Origin: JAXFQS01 sp051892815 | Lineage (GTDB): Bacteria > Verrucomicrobiota > Kiritimatiellia > RFP12 > DVOR01 | Length of the DNA: 22,406 bases | Assembly: GCA_051892815.1 (NCBI GenBank) | Contig: JBJFGP010000057.1 | Location: 1-22,406 of the forward strand | Reading direction: 5' to 3' | Shown here: in pieces, positions 7,358 to 14,946 of the stretch | Numbering within the stretch: position 1 is the first letter of the stretch | Layout: each line of letters begins with the position of its first letter | Notes under the pieces: model-generated | Seen by the model: only the letters and a program-made list of their open reading frames with translations | Database searches by the model: none | Told to the model about the DNA's origin: nothing | Translations under genes and position numbers: made by a program

Positions 7358-9046
7358 CTACTTGTCGGCTTGCGCCCGGGTCAGCAGGTCGACGGCGTGC
7401 GCCTGAGCGGTTACTGATTGGGCGTCGCCGAGCATACGCGCAATCTCCAGTCGCCGCGCCGCATCGTCGAGCCGGGTGAACTCCGCACAAGTCCGCCCGT
7501 CGACGACCCGCTTCCCGGCGTGCAGGTGCGTGGCGCCGTAGACCGCCGATTGCGGCAAGTGGGTGATGGAGATGACTTGGCGCCCCGACGCAGCAGCCCG
7601 AAGATTCCGTCCGACGGCGGCTCCCGTTTCCCCGCCGACATTGGAGTCAATCTCATCGAAGACGAGTATCGGAATGGCATCGTAGTTCGCCAGAACCGCC
7701 TGCACCGCAAGCATCACGCGAGCCGTCTCCCCTGACGAGGCAATCGACTGGAGAGGCTTGGCGCCTTCGCCCGGGTTGGGCGCGAAACGGTAGATGACGC
7801 GGTCGCCTCCGAAGGGCCCGGGCGGCGCTGGTTCGACCCCGATGGCGAAGTCCGCCTGGAGAAATCCAAGGTCGCGCAGAGCCTTTGTGATTTGCGGCCC
7901 CAGACGCTTGGCGGTCTTTTGCCTCAGCGCCGTGAGTTTCTTCGATTCCGCCTCCATCCTGTGCGCCGCCTCGACCCGTTGGCGCTCCAGCTCGGCAATG
8001 CGTCCGCCCCGCCCTTCGAGCGCGCCGAGGCGTTCCCGCGTCCGCTCCAGCTTGTCGAGAAGCCCAGGCAAATCCGTGCGGTACTTCCGCTTGAGCCGCT
8101 GAACCAGCGCGAGCCGTTCCTCCAGTTGCGCGAAGAGCTCCGGGTCGCACTCCGCTTCCCGCAGACTGGAGGCAATCCCCGCCGCCAGTTCCTGCGTCTG
8201 GATGGCAATCGAGTCCAACTCCTCGCTCCACTCCTTCGCCGGCGGATAGAGCGCCGCAAGCTCCGTCAGCGCGTGGTTCACCTGCACCAACTGGTCGTAG
8301 ATGGGCTGTTCACCTTCAAGCAGAGATTGGTTGATTTCCGACCCTAGGCGGATAATGTCTTGGGCGTTTGCCGCCTGCGTATGCCGCCGAATCAACTCGT
8401 CTCCATCGGCCGGGGAAAGGTTCGCCCCCTCCAGTTCCTCAAGCGTGTCCCGCAGCAGGGCAAGCTCCTCTTCGCGGGCATTCCCATCCCCCTGCAACGC
8501 CGAAAGTTCGGTATCAATCGAGGCCATTTCCGCACGGGCGGCACGGTAGGTCGAAAGCGGCGCGGAGGTCGCGGATAGGTTCGCAACCGCGTCGAGAATG
8601 GCACGCTGCGTCTCGTTGGATGCCAGAGATTGGTGGTCGTAGGGACCGTGTAAGTCGACCAGCAGGGAGCCGAGATGGCGGAGCGTCTGTAGCGTGGTCA
8701 GATGGTCGTTGACATAGCACCGCCCGCCCGTCGAGCCCGAAGGAATCAACCTCCGGAGCAGCAGTTCGCCCTCCTCGCAGGGGGGAATCCCGGCCTCTTC
8801 CAGAATGGCTCCAACCGCTTCGTTCAACGCTTCGGGAAGTTGGATGAGGGCTTGCAGGCCAATCTCTTTGGCACCCTCGCGAATCAGGGTGCGATCCGCT
8901 CTTCCGCCGGTCAGCAGGCCGAGCGCGTCGGTGAGAAGGGATTTGCCTGCGCCTGTCTCGCCGGTAATGACATTCAAGCCCGGGGAGAAGTCGACTTCCG
9001 CCCGGTGGATGATGGCCAAATCGCGGACTGAGAGGTGCAGGAGCAT
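7358..9046 (-). CDS. recN: DNA repair ATPase RecN
   Basis: RecN is an SMC-like cytoplasmic ATPase that acts early in recombinational repair of double-strand breaks. The 562-residue product has the family length. The N-terminal half of the ATPase head has Walker A GETGAGKS at residues 29-36. A central region of about 150-400 is rich in Glu, Arg and Leu heptads and includes a coiled coil. The C-terminal head has the ABC signature SSGETARVMLA, Walker B ILVFDEIDSNVGG and the late ITHLPQ switch. The signature lacks the usual GGE (ASGGELSR in many homologues), a modest variant. Start ATG 9046 overlaps the acyltransferase stop by one base (TGATG), indicating translational coupling. It is the last gene of a leftward five-gene operon. 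Confidence 0.95.
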   Translation of the reverse strand: MLLHLSVRDLAIIHRAEVDFSPGLNVITGETGAGKSLLTDALGLLTGGRADRTLIREGAKEIGLQALIQLPEALNEAVGAILEEAGIPPCEEGELLLRRLIPSGSTGGRCYVNDHLTTLQTLRHLGSLLVDLHGPYDHQSLASNETQRAILDAVANLSATSAPLSTYRAARAEMASIDTELSALQGDGNAREEELALLRDTLEELEGANLSPADGDELIRRHTQAANAQDIIRLGSEINQSLLEGEQPIYDQLVQVNHALTELAALYPPAKEWSEELDSIAIQTQELAAGIASSLREAECDPELFAQLEERLALVQRLKRKYRTDLPGLLDKLERTRERLGALEGRGGRIAELERQRVEAAHRMEAESKKLTALRQKTAKRLGPQITKALRDLGFLQADFAIGVEPAPPGPFGGDRVIYRFAPNPGEGAKPLQSIASSGETARVMLAVQAVLANYDAIPILVFDEIDSNVGGETGAAVGRNLRAAASGRQVISITHLPQSAVYGATHLHAGKRVVDGRTCAEFTRLDDAARRLEIARMLGDAQSVTAQAHAVDLLTRAQADK

Positions 9047-10818
9047 CAGGCGTTCTCCAGCGGGATGTGCCAATAGTCGTAGAAACCTTTGAGTTCGGCG
9101 CCCATGTAGCGCTTGAGGATGCGCTGGGGTGTTTGGGTGAGGTCTACTACGATGAAGCCGTCGACTACGGAGCTGAACTCGGGGTCGAGGTTGAAGCAGA
9201 TGAGTCTTCCGGCGAGTTTGAGGTATTGGTTGATGAGGATGGGTATGCCGTAGCCGTTGGGTTCGATTTCTTCGACGTATTCGCCGACTTGGTCGATATT
9301 GTGGAGGAAGGTATCGTATTCGGGGAGGCTCCACTCGGCGCGCAAGGGTTTCTTCGGCGGGATGCGGGAGGAGACGAGGCGTGCGAGTTCGGGCATCCAG
9401 CAGGTGTGGCGCAGGCAGCGGATCATCATGCAGCGTGAGGTCTGGCGGTATTCGTTGGTGATGGAGACTGGTCCCATTAGGGTGCGGTAGCGGCGGGCGC
9501 GGGCCATGAAGACGGCGATTCCTTTCCAGAGAAGGGGGAGTGAGGTGATGGCTCTCTGGTATTCGGTGCGGACGAAGGATCGGCCCATTTCGGCGAAGGG
9601 GCCGATGGTGTTGAGCAGGCGCTGGTCGAACTTGAAGAGGGAGCGGATGTAGAGGCCTTGGATGCCGTGTTCGCGGACGATTTCGTCGGTCAAGCCGATG
9701 CGGTAGCAGCCGATGATCTCCTGTTTTTCGTTGTTCCAGAGGAACATGTGCCAGTAGTAGGGGTCGTATTCGTCGAGGTCGATGCTGTTGCCGGTTCCTT
9801 CGCCGACCATGCGGAAGGTGATTTCGCGCAGGCGGCCGATTTCGTGCAGGATGTGGGGAATCTCTTTGGCGGGGGCGCACCAGACTTGGAGGTGTCCGTT
9901 GTCGACGAGTTTGCGCTCGGGGGGGAGGGCGGCGAGTTCGTCGAGGAGGGTATGAATGGGTTCCGGCTCGACGATGGGTTCCTGCTGGAGGGCGTGTTTG
10001 AGGACTAGGCGGCGTTTCTTGCGTTCGGCGAGCAGGTAGGAGCGGAAGCGGAAGTAGAGGATGAGGCGTTTGTCGTCGCCGGCGTGGGGGGCGTAGGTTT
10101 TCGGGGGAAGGGGCGATCCAATCTCGACGCGGATGACTTTCCCTTTGAGGCGGAGCATCTGGCGGGGGAGAAGGATGGTGCGCAGGAGGGGGTGGATGAG
10201 GCCGGCAAGCTGGAAGAAGAGGGTGTTGTGACCGGGCAGGTAGAGGGGGGCGACGGTGGCGTTGGTCTTGCGGACGATGGAGGCAATCATCGGGCTCCAG
10301 GGCTTGTCGCGCACGCGTAGACGCCTCAAGTCGAGGCTGGAGACTTCGCCTGCCGGGAAGACAATCAAGACGTGCCCACCTTTCAACCAAGAGATTGATT
10401 CCTTTATGGGTCGGAGGTTGGCAGCAACAGCCCCCTTTCCTGCGAATGGATCGACCAGTATGAAGTCTTCCTTCATCTCGGAGAAGACCCCGAGAATGTA
10501 GTTGGCCATCGCCTTGACATCAGGGCGCAACCGCTTGAGCAGCGAAAGCAGGATGATGCCTTCGATGCCGCCGTAGGGATGGTTCGCCACGACCACGAGA
10601 GGCCCCTCCTTCGGCAACCGCTCCAGCCGCTCGCGGTCGAAATCGTAGCGCACCCCCAGCTGCACCAAAGCCTTCTCCCGGAAGTGCATCTCAGGCGGCA
10701 GTACCGCCATCCCGTCGTGCAGAATGTCAATCTTCCGAAGACCGAAAATCCACTCCGCCAAACGGCAGAAAGGTTTGAGAAAAGCGTTTTCGCAAGGAAT
10801 CTGGTAGCGTCTAGGCAT
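9046..10818 (-). CDS. Fused PlsC-like and GNAT acyltransferase (OlsF-like aminolipid synthase candidate)
   Basis: A 590-residue protein with two acyltransferase parts. Residues about 1-260 are a PlsC/LPLAT-like domain. Its motif I is ANHPYGGIEG (His80, with Glu86 in the place of the usual acidic residue) and its motif III is FPAGEVSS (154-161). Residues about 330-590 resemble the OlsB/hemolysin-type GNAT N-acyltransferases: IDLDEYDPYYWHMFLWN, then GCYRIGLTDEI, a GRSFVRTEYQR block and a C-terminal ALKRYMGAE-like run. Fusions of these two activities are known in OlsF, which makes ornithine lipids by adding both acyl chains. By analogy this enzyme may make an amino-acid lipid for the membrane, but the head-group amino acid cannot be told. 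I chose ATG 10818 because the longer open frame (to 10983) overlaps rarA with non-native residues. It lies 22 bases after rarA and its stop overlaps recN. Confidence 0.8.
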   Translation of the reverse strand: MPRRYQIPCENAFLKPFCRLAEWIFGLRKIDILHDGMAVLPPEMHFREKALVQLGVRYDFDRERLERLPKEGPLVVVANHPYGGIEGIILLSLLKRLRPDVKAMANYILGVFSEMKEDFILVDPFAGKGAVAANLRPIKESISWLKGGHVLIVFPAGEVSSLDLRRLRVRDKPWSPMIASIVRKTNATVAPLYLPGHNTLFFQLAGLIHPLLRTILLPRQMLRLKGKVIRVEIGSPLPPKTYAPHAGDDKRLILYFRFRSYLLAERKKRRLVLKHALQQEPIVEPEPIHTLLDELAALPPERKLVDNGHLQVWCAPAKEIPHILHEIGRLREITFRMVGEGTGNSIDLDEYDPYYWHMFLWNNEKQEIIGCYRIGLTDEIVREHGIQGLYIRSLFKFDQRLLNTIGPFAEMGRSFVRTEYQRAITSLPLLWKGIAVFMARARRYRTLMGPVSITNEYRQTSRCMMIRCLRHTCWMPELARLVSSRIPPKKPLRAEWSLPEYDTFLHNIDQVGEYVEEIEPNGYGIPILINQYLKLAGRLICFNLDPEFSSVVDGFIVVDLTQTPQRILKRYMGAELKGFYDYWHIPLENA

Positions 10819-10840
10819 AGGTCGGAGAAGGAGTTGAAGT

Positions 10841-12178
10841 TCAGTCGGAGGTGGCCGGAGGGCGACGCTTCTTGAGCGAATCGAAGAACGCCATGCGCTT
10901 GCCAATCGTCTCCTCGTAGCCGCGCGAGACCGGGCGGTAGTAGGGCGTATCGTTCGGCGCATAAGTCTGCTCGACCCAGCCATAGGGATAGTCGTGCGGA
11001 TAGAGATAAGTCGCTTTCGACTTCCCCTCCGCCTCGACCGGACGGTTGATCAAATGTTCCGGTATCCGCTCCGCACGGTGCGCACGAATGTCCCCCAACG
11101 CTTCATCAATCGCCAGGTAAGAGGCGTTCGACTTCGGAGCCGTCGCAAGATAAGTCGTCGCCTGAGCCAAAGTAATCCTCGCCTCCGGCATGCCGATGAA
11201 TTCCACCGCCTGCATTGCCGAGACCGCCACCGTCAGGCCCCTAGGATCGGCGTTTCCGATATCCTCCGACGCGAGAATCACCAGCCTTCGGGCGATGAAC
11301 CTTGGGTCCTCACCACCCTCCAGCATCTTGGCCAGCCAATAGATCGCCGCGTGCGCATCCGAGCCCCGGACCGATTTAATGAACGCGGAGATGGTGTCGT
11401 AATGCCCGTCCTCGTTTCGGTCGTAGCAAACCTGCCGTCGCTGGACACATTCCTCCATCGCGCCAAGCGAGACCTGCTCGCCATCCGGCGTTGACAGCAC
11501 CGCCACTTCAAGCGCCGTCAGCGCCCGCCTGGCGTCACCCTCTGTGATGTCTGCAAGGAAAGCCAGCGCCTCGTCGGAAACCTTCCCGGGCTCCTGTCCC
11601 AATCCGTTTGTTCGGTCGGTCAGCGCCCGCCGGAGCAGTTCGAGGACATCCTCCTGCGAGAGCGGTTTGAGTTCGAAGACGAGCGACCGAGAGGTCAAGG
11701 GGGTGTTGATGAAGATTTGCGGGTGGTGGGTCGTGGCGCCGATAAGCGTCACCGAGCCATCTTCTACATAGGGCAGCAGCACATCCTGTTGCGATTTGCT
11801 GAAGCGGTGGATTTCGTCGATGAACAGGACTGTCCCCGCGCCGCCCCGCAGGTTGCGTGCGTGCTCGCAGACCGAACGCAGCGTCGCGACATTCGAGAGC
11901 ACGCCGCTGCACCGCTCGAAGCGGCGCCTGGTGGCCCGTGCGATGACTTCCGCCAAGGTCGTCTTGCCGCAGCCCGGGGGGCCGTAGAATATGAGGTTTG
12001 TGAAGCGGTCGGCCTCAATGATTCGGCGCAGCAGTTTGCCGGGCGCCAGGATGTGGCGTTGCCCCACAATCTCGTCGAGGGTTTGCGGCCGCATCCGCGC
12101 GGGGAGGGGAGGTTTCTGTCCGCCGGGAGCCAACGCCTCGCTACCGTCCGGCTCGTCGAATAGGCTCTCTTCGCTCAT
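10841..12178 (-). CDS. rarA: Replication-associated recombination protein RarA (MgsA), AAA+ ATPase
   Basis: RarA is a clamp-loader-like AAA+ ATPase that acts at stalled replication forks with SSB and RecA. The 445-residue product has the full family length. Walker A is GPPGCGKTT (66-74) and Walker B is LFIDEIHRF, with the sensor I region GATTHHP and the R-rich LTSRSLVFELKPL that follows it. The C-terminal tetramerisation part contains RRLVILASEDIGNADP and the family-typical YLYPHDYPYGWVEQTY. The N-terminal SLF near residue 6 resembles a beta-clamp-binding peptide, which is inference. Start ATG 12178 overlaps the vanZ-like stop in an ATGA, so the genes are translationally coupled. Its neighbour recN is also a repair gene, suggesting a genome-maintenance operon. 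Confidence 0.96.
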   Translation of the reverse strand: MSEESLFDEPDGSEALAPGGQKPPLPARMRPQTLDEIVGQRHILAPGKLLRRIIEADRFTNLIFYGPPGCGKTTLAEVIARATRRRFERCSGVLSNVATLRSVCEHARNLRGGAGTVLFIDEIHRFSKSQQDVLLPYVEDGSVTLIGATTHHPQIFINTPLTSRSLVFELKPLSQEDVLELLRRALTDRTNGLGQEPGKVSDEALAFLADITEGDARRALTALEVAVLSTPDGEQVSLGAMEECVQRRQVCYDRNEDGHYDTISAFIKSVRGSDAHAAIYWLAKMLEGGEDPRFIARRLVILASEDIGNADPRGLTVAVSAMQAVEFIGMPEARITLAQATTYLATAPKSNASYLAIDEALGDIRAHRAERIPEHLINRPVEAEGKSKATYLYPHDYPYGWVEQTYAPNDTPYYRPVSRGYEETIGKRMAFFDSLKKRRPPATSD

Positions 12179-12633
12179 GGACGATGGTGCCGGCTGCGGT
12201 AGGCCGCGACCGCCTGGCGCGCAATGGAGTAGTCCGACGGCACGGCGACTTCCCGTCGCCGGAACAGGCGGTAGAGGATAAAAAAGGTGGCAACCCCAAG
12301 CCCGTTGGCGAACAAATCCACCGCCTCCGTGGTGCGCCCGACCAGGGGCTGGAGGTACTCAAGAAGCGCGCTGAAGGCAAACACCCCCAGCGACACCAGA
12401 AGCGTCGCGCCAATCCCCTTGCGACTCGTCTGCGGCAACGCCAGGTTGACCGAAAATGCCAGCGCCAGAAAGCAGCAGTAGTGGATGGCGCAGGACGGGT
12501 CGGGGTAGCCCGCATCGGCTATCTTGCCCAATGCCGGGTCGCAGATCGCGGGAGAAAGGAAGCAAGCTGCGAGACTAATTCCGCCGCATATCAGCAACGG
12601 AATGGTGCGTAGGAATGGATGACACGGGCGCAT
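12175..12633 (-). CDS. VanZ-like membrane protein
   Basis: A 152-residue integral membrane protein with four hydrophobic segments (about 8-28, 48-66, 76-93 and 108-124). It shows the VanZ-family signature: a Glu-Tyr-Leu-Gln followed by an Arg and then VDLFANGLGV, that is E..Q.......R....D...N..G. VanZ-like proteins are small membrane proteins; VanZ itself gives low-level teicoplanin resistance, and most family members have no known role. A purine-rich GAAGGGGG sits about 12 bases before ATG 12633. The stop overlaps the rarA start (ATGA). The gap to the TPR gene is only 34 bases, so the gene is in the same operon. Confidence 0.8.
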   Translation of the reverse strand: MRPCHPFLRTIPLLICGGISLAACFLSPAICDPALGKIADAGYPDPSCAIHYCCFLALAFSVNLALPQTSRKGIGATLLVSLGVFAFSALLEYLQPLVGRTTEAVDLFANGLGVATFFILYRLFRRREVAVPSDYSIARQAVAAYRSRHHRP

Positions 12634-12667
12634 TGGAGTCTACCCCCTTCGTAAGCACCCGCGACTA

Positions 12668-13591
12668 TTATTTGCTCGCACCTTTCGCGGCGCTGGCAGG
12701 CTTGGCGGCGGGCGCTTGCGCGGGTTTGGCTTCAGACGCCTTGGGGGCAACCTTCGCATCCGCGGCCGGTTTCGCCTCGGCGGCTTTGGGGGTATCTTTC
12801 GCTGCCGTAGCAGGCTTGGTTTCGGAGACCTTCGCAGGCATCGTCGCAACCGGTTCAGTGGTTGCTTTCGCCTCGGCGGACGGCTTGTTTTCAGACGCCT
12901 TGGGGGCATCTTTCCCGGCGACAGGTGCAATGGCGTCGGCCAAATTCATCAGGCTCGGACGGGCGCGGGGCTTGTATGACCGCATCGTCTCCTTGAGATT
13001 GCGGGCGAAGGCCTCCCACTCCTTGTTGGCAGGGTCGGCAAGGAAAGCATCGAGCTGCGCGGCGGCTTCGTCCTTCTTGTCGGAAAGGGGGAGCACGCGG
13101 ACGATTCCTAGTTTGGCTTCGGGAAGAAGATAGGCAGGAGTGGCGGCCGCGACAAGTTGGGAGTAAGACGCTTGGGCGGCAGGATAGTCACCCATCGCTT
13201 CCTGAGTTGCCGCAATGCCGATACGCGCGACAGGGGCAAAGGGGTGGCTTGCGTGGCGGGCCAGAAATGCGTTGTAGGCCGCCAGCGCGTCGTCATACCG
13301 CGAGAGGTCGTAATAGGCGCGGGCGAGACGGAGTTGAAGCAAAGAACCCGCGCCGGTGCTGCCATAGCGCGCCTCAGCTGCTTCGAGTTCATCGACGCTT
13401 TGGGCGGCCGTAATTTGGGCCGATGCCTGGTCGAGACGGGCCTGGCGCCATTGCCAGAAGGCGTAGAGGGAGATGGCTACGAGTGCGGCCAGCGCGAACT
13501 GGACAAGGGCTTTGGGACCTTTGGTTTTCCACCAGTCGTAGAGGGGAAGAAGTTCTTCTGGGAGGTTCTGAGGAACGGGGGTGTTATTCAT
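12668..13591 (-). CDS. YfgM-like TPR membrane protein with an Ala/Lys/Pro tail
   Basis: A 307-residue protein. A short cytoplasmic start (PEELLPLYDWWKTKG) precedes one membrane helix near residues 29-46. An extracytoplasmic part with tetratricopeptide-type helices follows, about 70-200 (LARAYYDLSRYDDALAAYNAFL, ARIGIAATQEAMGDYPAAQASYSQL). This is the layout of YfgM/TPR_21 proteins, which assist the Sec translocon and periplasmic folding. The last 80 residues are a low-complexity tail of degenerate APKASExKPAxxAK-like repeats, probably an extended spacer or cell-wall-interacting segment. It is the first gene of the leftward operon, with a candidate promoter about 96 bases upstream. The ribosome-binding site before ATG 13591 is weak. 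Confidence 0.75.
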   Translation of the reverse strand: MNNTPVPQNLPEELLPLYDWWKTKGPKALVQFALAALVAISLYAFWQWRQARLDQASAQITAAQSVDELEAAEARYGSTGAGSLLQLRLARAYYDLSRYDDALAAYNAFLARHASHPFAPVARIGIAATQEAMGDYPAAQASYSQLVAAATPAYLLPEAKLGIVRVLPLSDKKDEAAAQLDAFLADPANKEWEAFARNLKETMRSYKPRARPSLMNLADAIAPVAGKDAPKASENKPSAEAKATTEPVATMPAKVSETKPATAAKDTPKAAEAKPAADAKVAPKASEAKPAQAPAAKPASAAKGASK

Positions 13592-13686
13592 AAGTTGTCT
13601 TGGGCGGCGTGTTGACGAGATGCGGGTTGCCTGATTGGGCGGTTTGGACGCGCTGGGTTGGCGTCCGTGCCGCCGGATTAGAGGAT

Positions 13687-13715
13687 AGTATGCCTGTTTG
13701 GGGTGGAAAATGCAA
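13687..13715 (-). promoter_or_regulatory. Candidate promoter of the TPR-vanZ-rarA-acyltransferase-recN operon
   Basis: On the minus strand TTGCAT (13715-13710) and CATACT (13692-13687) are 17 bases apart. An overlapping alternative -10 is TACTAT with a 19-base spacer. The start would be near 13680, giving a leader of about 90 bases before ATG 13591. The hexamers are less perfect than at other promoters here. Confidence 0.5.
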
Positions 13716-13795
13716 GCCTAAAGAGGTGTTATGGGCGGGGGTTCGTCGATAGGCAGGCCCAGGAACAAGAGGTTGGTACGAATATCGGAATAGAT

Positions 13796-13824
13796 TTGAC
13801 ATTATCGCAAAAAGTTGCTACCTT
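13796..13824 (+). promoter_or_regulatory. Candidate promoter of the reverse rubrerythrin
   Basis: A perfect TTGACA (13796-13801) is followed after 17 bases by TACCTT (13819-13824). The -10 keeps the key T, A and final T but is otherwise weak. The start would be near 13831, about 57 bases before ATG 13888. A 7-6-7 inverted repeat overlaps the -10 (13814-13833), so the promoter may be repressor-controlled. Confidence 0.55.
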
Positions 13825-13833
13825 CTTGGCAAC
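13814..13833. promoter_or_regulatory. Candidate operator overlapping the rubrerythrin -10 box
   Basis: GTTGCTA (13814-13820) and TGGCAAC (13827-13833) form an imperfect palindrome (six of seven pairs) around six central bases, covering the -10 hexamer. A repressor bound here would block RNA polymerase. The PerR-like protein encoded downstream is the natural candidate, but the sequence does not match the Bacillus PerR box. It could instead be a stray unit of the GGTNNNNACC repeat family. Confidence 0.35.
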
Positions 13834-13887
13834 GGCATGGTAGGGCTCTGCAGATGGCGGGGCTGTCTTGCCGGAAGGATTAGGAGT

Positions 13888-14436
13888 ATGAAGAAGTATG
13901 TCTGCCCGGTTTGCGGGTATGTGTACGAGGGCAATGAGCCGCCGGCCAAGTGTCCTCAGTGCGGTGTGGACGGTTCGAAGTTCACGGTGAAGGCCGACGA
14001 TGGGGCTATTGCCTGGGCCGACGAGCATCGCGTCGGGGTGGCCAAGAGCGTGACGGACCAGGAGGTTCTCGACGGTCTTCGGGCCAATTTCAGCGGCGAG
14101 TGCACGGAGGTTGGGATGTATCTGGCGATGAGCCGGGTTGCCGACCGTCAGGGCTATCCGGAGGTTGCGGAGGCTTACAAGCGTATCGCAATCGAGGAGG
14201 CGGAGCATGCCGCGAAGTTCGCCGAATTGCTGGGTGAAGTGGTCGATCCTTGCACCAAGACCAACCTCCAGAAGCGTGTCGACGCGGAGCACGGCGCCTG
14301 CGAAGGTAAGCTGATGCTGGCCAAGCGCGCCAAGGAGCTGGGTCTGGACGCGATTCACGACACGGTGCACGAGATGTGCAAGGACGAGGCTCGCCACGGG
14401 GCGGCCTTTGCCGGACTGCTCAAGCGCTACTTCTAG
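13888..14436 (+). CDS. Reverse rubrerythrin (NADH peroxidase-type)
   Basis: A 182-residue cytoplasmic protein that should reduce hydrogen peroxide in an anaerobe. The domain order is reversed relative to classical rubrerythrin. An N-terminal rubredoxin (Cys6, Cys9, Cys22, Cys25 in CPVCGYVYEGNEPPAKCPQC) precedes a ferritin-like four-helix di-iron domain. That domain shows SGECTEVGMY, EEAEHAAKF, AEHGACEGK and DEARHGAAF, with two ExxH-type ligand pairs. This is the arrangement of clostridial reverse rubrerythrins that work as NADH peroxidases with an NADH:rubredoxin reductase. Start ATG 13888 was chosen because it begins directly at MKKYVCPVC; AAGGAT at 13875-13880 is the likely ribosome-binding site. 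A strong terminator follows, then a PerR-like regulator. Confidence 0.92.
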   Translation: MKKYVCPVCGYVYEGNEPPAKCPQCGVDGSKFTVKADDGAIAWADEHRVGVAKSVTDQEVLDGLRANFSGECTEVGMYLAMSRVADRQGYPEVAEAYKRIAIEEAEHAAKFAELLGEVVDPCTKTNLQKRVDAEHGACEGKLMLAKRAKELGLDAIHDTVHEMCKDEARHGAAFAGLLKRYF

Positions 14437-14443
14437 TTGGCGT

Positions 14444-14482
14444 GGCGCGGTGCGCGGGGTTGCCTGCGGCCGCGCCTTTTTT
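14444..14482 (+). terminator. Intrinsic terminator between rubrerythrin and perR
   Basis: GGCGCGG (14444-14450) pairs perfectly with CCGCGCC (14470-14476), followed directly by six T (14477-14482). It begins eight bases after the rubrerythrin stop and ends 14 bases before the perR ATG. No promoter fits in those 14 bases, so perR would depend on read-through. Confidence 0.85.
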
Positions 14483-14496
14483 CTGCCGTTTTTCCG

Positions 14497-14931
14497 ATGA
14501 CTTCGGCTCAAGCAGCGAGGCTGTTGGCGGCGCACGGGGTGCGTCCGTCGGCGCAGCGGATGGCTATTTACGCCTGGCTGGCGGGGCATCCGGTGCATCC
14601 GACGAGCGACCAGGTGCATCGGGCGCTGGTGCCGCGCTATCCAACGCTTTCGCGCACGACGGTACATCATACGCTGCTGTTGCTGGCGGAGGTTGGTCTG
14701 GCGAACCGTCTGGTCATCGAGGAGGACAAATTGCGCTTCGACGCGGATGTCCGTCCGCACGCCCATTTCCGCTGTTCCGTTTGCGGGGAGGTGTGCGATT
14801 TGGCGCTTCCGGAGGCCTTCGGGGCGCCGTCTCTGCCAGAGGGGTATGTGCCGGAGGAGACGCACTTTTATCTCCTGGGACGCTGCCCGCGCTGTGCGCA
14901 TCCGAGGGCAAACGAAAAAAGCCCCCGCTGA
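14497..14931 (+). CDS. perR: Fur-family peroxide-stress regulator, PerR-like
   Basis: A 144-residue Fur-family metal-dependent repressor with an N-terminal winged helix (about 5-75) and a C-terminal dimerisation domain. It keeps all five residues of the PerR regulatory metal site by alignment to B. subtilis PerR: His34 in HPTSD, Asp82 in RFD, His88 and His90 in HAH, and Asp101. The aspartates at 82 and 101 are the PerR-type ligands that make the site sensitive to iron-catalysed histidine oxidation. Two CxxC pairs (Cys93/Cys96, Cys130/Cys133) form the structural zinc site. Start ATG 14497 opens the conserved N-terminus; a TTG at 14437 would add non-native residues through the terminator. No clear ribosome-binding site is seen. 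The neighbouring reverse rubrerythrin is a classical PerR target. The stop codon lies in the tRNA terminator. Confidence 0.85.
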   Translation: MTSAQAARLLAAHGVRPSAQRMAIYAWLAGHPVHPTSDQVHRALVPRYPTLSRTTVHHTLLLLAEVGLANRLVIEEDKLRFDADVRPHAHFRCSVCGEVCDLALPEAFGAPSLPEGYVPEETHFYLLGRCPRCAHPRANEKSPR

Positions 14932-14940
14932 GGCGAGGGC
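14915..14940 (-). terminator. Intrinsic terminator of tRNA-Lys, overlapping the perR 3' end
   Basis: On the minus strand GCCCTCGC (14940-14933), loop CTCA and GCGGGGGC (14928-14921) make an 8-pair stem with one wobble, followed by six T (14920-14915). It sits seven bases after the tRNA 3' end. The perR TGA (14929-14931) lies in the loop. Confidence 0.85.
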
Positions 14941-14946
14941 GAAGAA

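Noticed and set aside
10819..10983. N-terminal extension of the acyltransferase
   Set aside because: The extra 55 residues are Arg/Ser/Thr-rich and overlap rarA out of frame. The PlsC-like domain begins right after ATG 10818.
12286..12295. GGTGGCAACC inside the vanZ-like gene as a repeat-array unit
   Set aside because: It is a single copy within conserved coding sequence, with no neighbour at 23 bases.
13771..13780. GGTTGGTACG upstream of rubrerythrin as a fourth array
   Set aside because: It is one unit only. The nearest similar head (13813) is 42 bases away, not a multiple of 23.
14437..14496. TTG start giving perR 20 more residues
   Set aside because: It would be translated from the terminator hairpin, and the Fur-family N-terminus aligns with ATG 14497.
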